From an uncultured Alphaproteobacteria bacterium (GTDB lineage: Bacteria; Pseudomonadota; Alphaproteobacteria; CALKHQ01), in contig CALKHQ010000043.1 of assembly GCA_937988735.1 (NCBI GenBank), positions 1 through 7,958 of the forward strand: 7,958 nucleotides of DNA, in the 5' to 3' direction. The position numbers and the translations under genes are program-made. Under the pieces are notes generated by a model. The model ran no database searches, was not told the origin of the DNA, and saw only the letters and a program-made list of their open reading frames with translations. How positions within the stretch are numbered: the first letter of the stretch is position 1; every line of letters starts with the position of its first letter. Shown here piece by piece: positions 1 through 6,122 of the stretch.

Positions 1-2
1 TC

Positions 3-1853
3 GCCGGACCGGGGCAGGCAGGCGCGGAGGAGCCGCCGCTGCTGGCGCCGCTGGTCGAGCAGGGCACGCTGCCGCCGATGGCGGAGCGGCTGCCCGACGA
101 GCCGCTGGTGACCGAATTCGAGAGCTACGGCAAGACCATCGGCCGGTACGGCGGCGACCTGCGCCTGCTGTTCGGCCGTGCGCGTGACGCGCGCCTGCTT
201 TCGGTCTACGGCTACTCCCGGCTCGTGGGCTTCACGCCGGAACTCGACATCGTGCCGGACATCCTCGCCGCCTTCGAGGTGGAGGAGGGCCGCATCTTCA
301 CCTTCCATCTCCGGCCCGGCCATCGCTGGTCCGACGGCGCGCCCTTCACCACAGAGGACTTCCGCTACTGGTGGGAGGACGTGGCGCTGAACCCCGAGCT
401 GTCCCCGGTCGGCCCGCCGATCGAGCTGGTGGTGGACGGCGAGCTGCCGACGGTGGAGATCCTCGACGCGCTGACGGTCCGCTACAGCTGGTCCAAGCCC
501 AACCCGAGCTTCCTGCCGGCGCTGGCCGGCGCCACGCCGCTCTACATCTTCATGCCCGCCCATTACGTGCGCCAGTTCCACCAGGCGTACGGCGACCCGG
601 CGGAGATCGCGCGGATGGTCGCCGACGGCGGGCACAGGAACTGGGCCGCGCTCCACAACGCCATGGACAACATGGGGCGCGAGGAGAACCCGCACCTGCC
701 GACGCTGGAGCCGTGGCGGCTGATCACCGAGGGGCCGTCCGACCGGCTGGTGTTCGAGCGCAACCCCTATTTCCATCGGGTCGATCCGGAGGGCCGGCAG
801 CTCCCCTACATCGACCGCGTCATCGTCAACATCGCCGCCGGCGACCTGATCGCCGCCAAGACCGCCACCGGCGACAGCGACCTGCAGGCGCGGAACCTGA
901 ACCTCGCCGATGCGCCGCTGCTGAAGCAGAACGAGCAGGTGCACGGTTACCGCATGACGCTGTGGCACACCGGCCAGGGCTCGCGCATGGCGCTGTTCCC
1001 CAATCTCAACGTCTCCGACCCGGTGTGGCGCGAGGTGCTGCGCGACGTGCGCTTCCGACGGGCGCTGTCGCTCGCGATCGACCGCGACGACATCAACGCC
1101 GCCCTCTACTTCAACCTCGCCGTGCCCGGGGCCAACACCATCCTGCCGCAGAGCCCGCTCTACCGCGACGAGCTCACAACCCTGTGGGCGACGCTGGACT
1201 ACGACACCGCCAACGCGCTGCTCGACGAGATGGGCCTCGACCGGCGCAATGGCGCGGGCATCCGGCTGCTGCCCGACGGCCGGCCGGTCGAGATCATCGT
1301 CGAGACCACCGGCGAGGACAGCGAGGTCACCGACATGCTGGAGCTCATCACCGAGAGCTGGAAGCGGATCGGCGTCGCGCTGTTCATCCGGCCCCAGCAG
1401 CGGGAGGCGATGTACGAGCGCGTGTTCGCCGGCGAGACGGTGATGAGCGCGTTCAACGGCATCGACAACGGCATTCCCACTGCCGACGTGTCACCGTGGG
1501 AGTTCGCGCCGACCGCGCAGGCCCAGCTCCAGTGGCCGAAGTGGGGCCAGTACTACGAGACGAAGGGCGCCGCCGGCGAGCCGATCGACATGCCGGAGGC
1601 GCAGCAGCTGATGGCGCTCTTCGACCAGTGGCGCGGCACCGCCGAAATCGGGGAGCGGGCGCGGATCTGGGAGGAGATCGTCACCCTCTACACCGACAAC
1701 GTCTTCACCATCGGCACCGTCGCCCAGGTGCCGCAGCCGGTGGTGATCTCCAACCGCCTGCGCAACGTGCCGACCGAGGCGATCTACAACTGGGATCCGG
1801 GCGCCCACTTCGGCATCTACCATCCGGATACCTTCTGGCTGGAGCAGAATTGA
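3..1853 (+). CDS. ABC importer periplasmic solute-binding protein, family 5 (5' end outside window)
   Basis: Periplasmic binding protein that captures the substrate, by family a peptide, nickel or other small solute, and delivers it to the two permeases encoded next. The reading frame is open to the window edge. The first Met (base 78) is unlikely to be the start: the 25 codons before it read as a mature N-terminus (…LLAPLVEQGTLPP), and the expected signal peptide would lie further upstream. Counting from that Met, the SBP_bac_5 signature LRPGHRWSDGAPFTTEDF occupies about residues 78-95. Further family-like stretches are VFERNPYF and RFRRALSLAIDRDDIN. The protein ends in DPGAHFGIYHPDTFWLEQN. 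At over 590 mature residues it is slightly longer than E. coli OppA or DppA. No lipobox is visible because the N-terminus is missing. The first downstream gene follows after 121 bases containing a stem-loop. Family assignment is firm; the substrate cannot be read from the sequence. Confidence 0.93.
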   Translation, partial: AGPGQAGAEEPPLLAPLVEQGTLPPMAERLPDEPLVTEFESYGKTIGRYGGDLRLLFGRARDARLLSVYGYSRLVGFTPELDIVPDILAAFEVEEGRIFTFHLRPGHRWSDGAPFTTEDFRYWWEDVALNPELSPVGPPIELVVDGELPTVEILDALTVRYSWSKPNPSFLPALAGATPLYIFMPAHYVRQFHQAYGDPAEIARMVADGGHRNWAALHNAMDNMGREENPHLPTLEPWRLITEGPSDRLVFERNPYFHRVDPEGRQLPYIDRVIVNIAAGDLIAAKTATGDSDLQARNLNLADAPLLKQNEQVHGYRMTLWHTGQGSRMALFPNLNVSDPVWREVLRDVRFRRALSLAIDRDDINAALYFNLAVPGANTILPQSPLYRDELTTLWATLDYDTANALLDEMGLDRRNGAGIRLLPDGRPVEIIVETTGEDSEVTDMLELITESWKRIGVALFIRPQQREAMYERVFAGETVMSAFNGIDNGIPTADVSPWEFAPTAQAQLQWPKWGQYYETKGAAGEPIDMPEAQQLMALFDQWRGTAEIGERARIWEEIVTLYTDNVFTIGTVAQVPQPVVISNRLRNVPTEAIYNWDPGAHFGIYHPDTFWLEQN

Positions 1854-1914
1854 GGGCTCCGGGCCGGCCGATGCTGCGCAGGCTGTTCGACATGTTCCCT
1901 CCGGTGGGCCACCG

Positions 1915-1937
1915 CGGGGCAGGAAAAGCCTGCCCCG
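1915..1937 (+). other. Intercistronic stem-loop between binding-protein and permease genes
   Basis: A perfect 9-bp GC-rich stem (1915-1923 paired with 1929-1937) closes a five-base loop, AAAAG. No T run follows, so it is not a classic intrinsic terminator. In many ABC importer operons a hairpin in this position, for example malE-malF, protects the upstream binding-protein message and lowers permease expression. That role is inferred here from position and structure. Confidence 0.6.
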
Positions 1938-1974
1938 GCCGGGACGTGAGCTCCCGTCGGCGCAGGACCGCGCG

Positions 1975-2970
1975 ATGATCCGCTACGTCGCCCACCGGCT
2001 GCTGGTCATGGTGCCGACGCTGCTCGTGATCAGCTTCCTGGTGTTCGTCATCATCCAGCTTCCGCCGGGCGACATCTTCACCAACATCGTCAACGAGCTG
2101 CGCGCCCAGGGCGAGCGCGGCCAGGCGCAGCTCGAGCACCTGCGGCAGACCTACGGCTTCGACCGGCCATTCCTCGAGCGCTACCTGCGCTGGCTGTGGG
2201 GCCTGGTGAACGGCGACTTCGGCTACTCCTTCGACCTGCAGCGCCCGGTCAGCCAGGTGGTGGGCGAACGCTTCCTGTTCACCTTCATCCTCAACTTCCT
2301 CACCATCCTGTTCATCTGGGCGGTGTCGTTCCCGATCGGCGTCTACTCCGCCGTCTACCAGTACAGCGTGGGCGACTACCTCGCGACCTTCATCGGCTAC
2401 CTCGGGCTCGCGGTGCCGAACTTCCTGCTCGCCATCGTCATGCTCTACTTCGCCAACGTCTGGTTCGGCACCGACATCGGCGGGCTGATGGACGACCAGT
2501 ACCGCGACCAGCCGTGGACCTGGGCGAAGGTCGGCTCGGTGCTCGAGCACCTGTGGGTGCCGGTGATCATCATCGGCACCGCCGGCACCGCGGGCATGAT
2601 CCGTCGGCTGCGGGCGAACGTGCTCGACGAGCTGCAGAAGCAGTATGTCGTGACCGCGCGGGCGAAAGGCCTCTCCCCGGGGCGGCTCCTCATCAAGTAT
2701 CCGCTGCGGATGGCGCTGAACCCGTTCATCGCCGACATCGGCAACCTGCTGCCCCAGGTGATCAGCGGCGCCGCCATCGTCTCCGTCGTCCTCGGCCTCG
2801 ACACCTCGGGCGAGATGCTGGTCCGCGCGCTGCAGGTGCAGGACATGTACCTCGCCGGCACCTTCCTCATGTTCCTCGCGGTGCTGACGGTGCTGGGGAC
2901 GCTGGTGTCCGACCTGCTGCTCGCCTGGCTCGACCCCCGCATCCGGCTGACCGGAGGGGTCGTGCGATGA
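1975..2970 (+). CDS. ABC importer permease, DppB/OppB type
   Basis: Inner-membrane permease, one half of the transport channel for the binding protein encoded upstream. The 331 residues match the usual length (DppB 339, OppB 306). The first transmembrane helix (about residues 9-28) starts near the N-terminus and is followed by a periplasmic segment of about 70 residues ending in the family signature GDFGYSF (80-86). Further hydrophobic helices lie near 100-125, 135-160, 192-207, 255-275 and 292-318. The cytoplasmic EAA loop that docks the ATPase is seen at about 217-250 (DELQKQYVVTARAKGLS…). The start is supported by AGGA at 1964-1967, seven bases upstream of ATG, and by the typical MIRYVAHRLL N-terminus. 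The stop overlaps the next start (ATGA), which indicates translational coupling and a 1:1 heterodimer with the second permease. Confidence 0.95.
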   Translation: MIRYVAHRLLVMVPTLLVISFLVFVIIQLPPGDIFTNIVNELRAQGERGQAQLEHLRQTYGFDRPFLERYLRWLWGLVNGDFGYSFDLQRPVSQVVGERFLFTFILNFLTILFIWAVSFPIGVYSAVYQYSVGDYLATFIGYLGLAVPNFLLAIVMLYFANVWFGTDIGGLMDDQYRDQPWTWAKVGSVLEHLWVPVIIIGTAGTAGMIRRLRANVLDELQKQYVVTARAKGLSPGRLLIKYPLRMALNPFIADIGNLLPQVISGAAIVSVVLGLDTSGEMLVRALQVQDMYLAGTFLMFLAVLTVLGTLVSDLLLAWLDPRIRLTGGVVR

Positions 2971-4148
2971 CCTCCAGTCCGCCCCGCACCAACGACCGGG
3001 ATCCGCTGCCGCACTTCGTTTCGGACCTGCCGTTCTCGCCCGAGAGCGACGCGGCGATGCCGCCGGAGATGCAGCGCTACTACATGGCGTCGCAGTGGAC
3101 GATGATGTGGTGGAAGCTGCGCCGCCACCGGCTGGCGGTGTTCTCCGCGGTGGTGCTGGGCCTGTTCTACCTCTCCTGCCTGTTCAGCGAGATGCTGGCC
3201 CCCTATGCGCTGGAGACGCGCAACAACGCCTACATCTACGCGGCGCCGACGGAGGTGCACTGGGTCCACGAGGGGGAGTTCATCGGGCCCTTCGTCTATC
3301 CGATGACGAAGGAGCTCGACGTCAGCACCTTCCAGACCCGGTGGGCGGAGGACCGCAGCCGGCCGCTGCCGCTGCGCTGGTTCTGCAGCGGTGACCCGTA
3401 CAACTGGCTGGGCCTGATCCGGATGGACTTCCACATCGTCTGTCCGCCGGAAGGGGGCGCCTTCTTCCTGCTCGGGGCCGACCGGCTGGGGCGGGACATC
3501 TTCTCGCGCATGATCTACGGCGCGCGCATCTCGCTGACCGTCGGCCTCGTCGGCGTCGCGCTCAGCTTCGTGCTCGGCATCGTCATCGGCGGGCTCGCCG
3601 GCTATTACGGCGGCTGGGTGGACTCGGCGGTGCAGCGGGTGATCGAGGTGCTGCGCTCCTTCCCCGAGCTGCCGCTGTGGATGGCGCTGTCGGCGGCGCT
3701 GCCCGCCAACTGGGACATGGTGTGGATCTACTTCGGGCTGACGCTGATCCTGGCGCTGCTCGACTGGCCATCGCTCGCCCGCGCGGTGCGCTCCAAGCTG
3801 CTCGCGCTGCGCGAGGAGGATTTCGCCACCGCGGCCTACCTCATGGGGGCGAAGCCGCGGCGGATCATTGCGCGCCATCTGCTGCCGAGCTTCGCCAGCC
3901 ACCTGATCGCCTCGGCCAGCCTCTCCATCCCCGGCATGATCCTCGCCGAGACGGCGCTGAGCTACCTCGGCCTCGGGCTGGACTCGCCGGCGGTGAGCTG
4001 GGGCGTGCTGCTGAAGGAGGCGACCGACTTCACCATCGTCGTGCTCTACCCGTGGCTGATCTACCCGATGGTGCCGGTGATCCTGGTCGTGCTCGCCTTC
4101 AACTTCCTCGGCGACGGCCTCAGGGACGCCGCCGACCCCTACAAGTGA
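2967..4148 (+). CDS. ABC importer permease, DppC/OppC type, with extended N-terminus and periplasmic loop
   Basis: Second inner-membrane permease of the importer and partner of the DppB-type subunit. The start ATG at 2967 overlaps the previous stop by four bases, with GGAGGGG at 2953-2959 as ribosome binding site. At 393 residues it is about 90 longer than E. coli DppC or OppC (about 300). The extra length lies in a hydrophilic cytoplasmic N-terminus (about residues 1-50) and a long periplasmic loop (about 78-168). The loop carries two cysteines, C140 and C159, that could form a disulfide. Transmembrane helix 1 is about 56-77. The family motif LGADRLGRDIFSRMIYGARISL spans 169-190, with helices after it. 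The EAA loop is at about 283-308 (EEDFATAAYLMGAKPRR…), and the C-terminus FLGDGLRDAADPYK is typical. It is the last gene of the operon in the window. Its stop lies 20 bases from the end of the convergent pspF gene. Confidence 0.95.
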   Translation: MTSSPPRTNDRDPLPHFVSDLPFSPESDAAMPPEMQRYYMASQWTMMWWKLRRHRLAVFSAVVLGLFYLSCLFSEMLAPYALETRNNAYIYAAPTEVHWVHEGEFIGPFVYPMTKELDVSTFQTRWAEDRSRPLPLRWFCSGDPYNWLGLIRMDFHIVCPPEGGAFFLLGADRLGRDIFSRMIYGARISLTVGLVGVALSFVLGIVIGGLAGYYGGWVDSAVQRVIEVLRSFPELPLWMALSAALPANWDMVWIYFGLTLILALLDWPSLARAVRSKLLALREEDFATAAYLMGAKPRRIIARHLLPSFASHLIASASLSIPGMILAETALSYLGLGLDSPAVSWGVLLKEATDFTIVVLYPWLIYPMVPVILVVLAFNFLGDGLRDAADPYK

Positions 4149-4168
4149 CGCCCTCGCGCCAGCCCGGG

Positions 4169-5182
4169 CTACAGCCGGTGTTTCCGCATCCGGTTGCGGA
4201 GCTGGTCATAGGTGAGGCCGAGGTGGCGGGCGGTGGCGCGGGCGTTGTGGCGGTTGGCGGCGAGCGCGGAGCGGATCAGCGCCGCCTCGAAGCTTTCCAC
4301 CGTCGCCACCAGGTCCAGCGGCTCCGCGCCGGTCGGCCACGGCGCCGGCGGCGCCACCTCATTTTCCGCCCGCGGGGTGGCGGCCCGCTCCGTTCGAGGG
4401 CGCCAGGGTGAGGCGAACGGGTCGATGACGGCGATGTCGATCGGCCGATCCAGGCTCGGCGCCTGATAGACAGCGCGTTCGACCACGTTCTTCAGCTCGC
4501 GGACGTTGCCCGGCCAGTCGTGGGCCTGCAGCCGGGCCAGCGCGTCGGCGGAGAAGCCGGGGAAGCGGCCGCGGCCGAGCTCGGCCGCCATGGCGTGGGC
4601 AAAATGCTCGGCGAGCTCGACGATGTCCTCCGGCCGGGAGCGCAGCGGCGGCACGGTTACCACGTCGAAGGCGAGCCGGTCGAGCAGGTCGGCCCGGAAC
4701 CGCCCGGCGGCAGCCGCGGCGGGCAGGTCGATGTTGGTGGCGGCGACGACCCGGACGTCCACCGCCAGGGTCTCGTTGCCGCCGACGCGCTCGAAGGTGC
4801 CGTACTCGATCACCCGCAGCAGCTTCTCCTGCACCGCCGGCGAGGCATTGGCGATCTCGTCGAGGAACAGCGTGCCGCCGTCGGCGAGCTCGAAGCGGCC
4901 GGGCCGGCGCCGGGTGGCGCCGGTGTAGGCACCGGCCTCGTGGCCGAACAGCTCGCTTTCCAGCAGCGCCTCGTTCAGCGCCGCGCAGTTGACCCGCACC
5001 AGCGGCCGCTCCCACCGCGGCGACAGGTAGTGCAGCCGGGCGGCGATCACCTCCTTGCCGGAGCCGCGCTCGCCGATGACCAGCACCGGCCGGTCCAGCG
5101 ACGCCAGCCGGGAGACCTGCTCGAGCATGTCAAGGAAGGCAGGCGAGCTGCCGATCGGCGTCTGCAGAAGCTCCTGGCGCAT
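4169..5182 (-). CDS. pspF: PspF, sigma-54-dependent transcription activator of the phage-shock operon
   Basis: An AAA+ ATPase that remodels sigma-54 RNA polymerase at the psp promoter. Its 337 residues consist only of the AAA+ core and a DNA-binding domain, with no receiver or sensor domain, as in E. coli PspF (325 aa). Visible motifs are Walker A GERGSGKE (37-44), GAYTGA (84-89; the usual form is GAFTGA), Walker B GGTLFLDE (102-109), sensor I VVAATN (145-150), the arginine-finger segment FRADLLDRL (162-170) and sensor II WPGNVREL (223-230). A Pro/Ala-rich linker (about 258-290) leads to a Fis-type helix-turn-helix at about 312-336 (ARHLGLTYDQLRNRMRKH). The segment FLDMLEQVSRLASLDRPVL closely resembles the E. 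coli N-terminus. The start is fixed by an in-frame stop two codons upstream. The ribosome site is weak (GGTGA, three bases from ATG). The gene is divergent from pspA. By known biology PspA holds PspF inactive until membrane stress. Identity is strong on motifs and context. Confidence 0.95.
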   Translation of the reverse strand: MRQELLQTPIGSSPAFLDMLEQVSRLASLDRPVLVIGERGSGKEVIAARLHYLSPRWERPLVRVNCAALNEALLESELFGHEAGAYTGATRRRPGRFELADGGTLFLDEIANASPAVQEKLLRVIEYGTFERVGGNETLAVDVRVVAATNIDLPAAAAAGRFRADLLDRLAFDVVTVPPLRSRPEDIVELAEHFAHAMAAELGRGRFPGFSADALARLQAHDWPGNVRELKNVVERAVYQAPSLDRPIDIAVIDPFASPWRPRTERAATPRAENEVAPPAPWPTGAEPLDLVATVESFEAALIRSALAANRHNARATARHLGLTYDQLRNRMRKHRL

Positions 5183-5184
5183 GT

Positions 5185-5203
5185 ATCACCGAGAGTTGGT
5201 GGA
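5185..5203. promoter_or_regulatory. Candidate PspF operator, site I
   Basis: ATCACC-N7-GGTGGA forms an imperfect dyad with half-sites CACC (5187-5190) and GGTG (5198-5201). It has the same CACC-N7-GGTG layout as the second site exactly 20 bp away. It begins three bases upstream of the pspF start codon, and the CACC half-site supplies pspF's weak Shine-Dalgarno (GGTG on the - strand). Its centre is about 141 bp upstream of the predicted pspA start point, a normal distance for a sigma-54 enhancer. Assignment to PspF is by position and symmetry. Confidence 0.6.
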
Positions 5204-5224
5204 AATCACCATATAATGGTGATT
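5204..5224. promoter_or_regulatory. Candidate PspF operator, site II (perfect 9-bp inverted repeat)
   Basis: AATCACCAT and ATGGTGATT form a perfect inverted repeat around a three-base centre, ATA, the best dyad in the intergenic region. Its core, CACC (5207-5210)-N7-GGTG (5218-5221), repeats site I at a 20-bp interval, about two helical turns, so two activator dimers could sit on the same DNA face. Its centre is about 121 bp upstream of the predicted pspA transcription start, and it overlaps the likely pspF -10 box. Confidence 0.65.
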
Positions 5225-5238
5225 CTGACCGCAGACAA
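5210..5238 (-). promoter_or_regulatory. Candidate sigma-70 promoter of pspF
   Basis: On the - strand, TTGTCT (5238-5233) and TATATG (5215-5210) are separated by 17 bases. Each hexamer matches consensus at four of six positions. The predicted start near base 5203 gives a leader of about 20 bases before the pspF ATG. Operator site II encloses the -10 box and site I covers the leader, so PspF bound there would be expected to block its own transcription, as it does in E. coli. Confidence 0.45.
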
Positions 5239-5278
5239 GCGCGTGGATCTGCCTCGGCAGAGAGAGAAATCGGAGGAA

Positions 5279-5291
5279 AGTCAATCAGTTA
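5279..5291. promoter_or_regulatory. Candidate IHF bend site
   Basis: AGTCAATCAGTTA matches the IHF consensus WATCAANNNNTTR at eight of nine defined positions; the second base is G instead of A. It lies between the PspF operators and the sigma-54 promoter, centred about 50 bp upstream of the predicted pspA start. IHF bending at that place is known for the E. coli pspA promoter. Short consensus matches are common, so position is the main support. Confidence 0.45.
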
Positions 5292-5308
5292 CGCAGGATG
5301 CGCCCGGG

Positions 5309-5324
5309 TGGCACGGCCTGTGCT
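5309..5324 (+). promoter_or_regulatory. Sigma-54 promoter of pspA
   Basis: TGGCACG-N4-GTGCT matches the sigma-54 consensus TGGCACG-N4-TTGCW at all but one position, with GG at 5310-5311, GC at 5322-5323 and the required ten bases between them. Transcription should begin near base 5335, leaving a leader of about 42 bases before pspA. It faces pspA, with its own activator gene divergent beside it. No comparable sigma-70 promoter for pspA stands out. Confidence 0.9.
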
Positions 5325-5376
5325 GAAAGGGAGGCGAGGCTGCGAGAGGCCGGCACGCAAACGTTCGGAGCGAACC

Positions 5377-6069
5377 GTGGGCATCTTTTCCAGACTGGGC
5401 GACATCGTGAACGCCAACATCAACTCCCTGCTCGACCGGGCGGAGGATCCCTACAAGGTGATCCGGATGATCGTGCAGGAGATGGAGGACACGCTGGTCG
5501 AGGTCCGCGCCACCGCGGCCAAGGCGATCGCGGAGCGCAAGGACCTGCAGCGGCGGATCGAGCGCTGCGTGACCGAGGCGGAGGACTGGCGGTCCAAGGC
5601 CGAGTTCGCGCTGACCCGCGGCCGCGAGGACCTGGCCCGCGGCGCGCTGACCGCCCGCGCCCGGCTGAACGACAAGGTGGAACTGCTGCGCGAGCAGCTC
5701 GTCGAGCTGGAGCAGACGCTGGCCCAGACCAACGAGGACATCACCCAGCTCGAGACCAAGCTCGCCGACGCGAAGAAGCGGGAGCGGGCGCTGGCCAGCC
5801 GGCGGGCTGCGGCGCGGCGCCGGGGCGACTCGCGGCGGAGCCGCATCGACGCCCGGATCGACGACGCCTACGCGCGCTTCGAGGAGATCGAGCGCGGGCT
5901 GGATTCGCTTGAAGGCGAGGTCGAGGCTGCCGACATGGGAAGCAGGAAGTCGCTGCGCGAGGAGTTCGCGGAGCTGGAGGCGGAAGCCGCGGTCGAGCGC
6001 GAGCTCGAAGCCCTGAAGGCGGCCCTGCGGGCGAAGGCCGGAGGCGAGGCGCCGAAGGCGGAGGGATGA
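5377..6069 (+). CDS. pspA: PspA, phage-shock protein A (ESCRT-III/IM30 family)
   Basis: A peripheral inner-membrane protein that binds stressed membranes, forms oligomers that limit proton leakage, and in the resting cell inhibits PspF. The start is GTG at 5377, with GGAG at 5367-5370 six bases upstream, giving the family N-terminus MGIFSRLGDIVNANINSLLD and 230 residues (E. coli PspA 222). An in-frame GTG at 5308 is excluded because it precedes the predicted transcript start. Residues 1-20 form an amphipathic membrane-binding helix. Pro25 of the EDP motif is conserved, and VIRMIVQEMEDTLVEVRATAA (28-48) is highly typical. Nearly all of residues 26-220 look like helical coiled coil rich in Glu, Arg, Ala and Leu, with an Arg-rich turn at about 142-160 and the late motif KSLREEFAELEAE (191-203). 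A short tail ends GGEAPKAEG. The gene is first in the operon and is driven by the sigma-54 promoter. Confidence 0.96.
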   Translation: MGIFSRLGDIVNANINSLLDRAEDPYKVIRMIVQEMEDTLVEVRATAAKAIAERKDLQRRIERCVTEAEDWRSKAEFALTRGREDLARGALTARARLNDKVELLREQLVELEQTLAQTNEDITQLETKLADAKKRERALASRRAAARRRGDSRRSRIDARIDDAYARFEEIERGLDSLEGEVEAADMGSRKSLREEFAELEAEAAVERELEALKAALRAKAGGEAPKAEG

Positions 6070-6122
6070 CCCGCGGCCATGCCGTGAGCGGCGTCACGAC
6101 AAGAACATCGGGAGAAACTCAG

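Noticed and set aside
371..1978. Long + strand open frame inside the binding-protein gene
   Set aside because: Its translation is Arg/Ala/Gly-rich with no family resemblance; it is an out-of-frame shadow of the binding protein.
2445..3902. Long open frame antisense to the two permease genes
   Set aside because: It is a by-product of strong GC third-position bias; its translation is low-complexity Arg/His/Gln/Pro and the + strand genes are certain.
4161..4170. AGCCCGGGCT palindrome between the convergent permease and pspF ends, as a terminator
   Set aside because: It is a 10-base palindrome without a loop and with no T run on either side, too weak to call.
5212..5217. TATAAT on the + strand as a -10 box for pspA
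   Set aside because: No -35 hexamer lies at 16-18 bases upstream, and the hexamer is part of the operator dyad centre; the sigma-54 promoter explains pspA better.
5308..5376. N-terminal extension of pspA from an in-frame GTG at 5308
   Set aside because: It overlaps the sigma-54 promoter and lies upstream of the predicted transcript start; PspA proteins begin MGIFSR, which fits GTG 5377.
6066..6122. Upstream ATG for pspC overlapping the pspA stop as ATGA
   Set aside because: The GGAGGG directly abuts this ATG with no spacing, and the added residues show no PspC similarity. GTG 6123 has a well-spaced ribosome site. It is kept only as an alternative.
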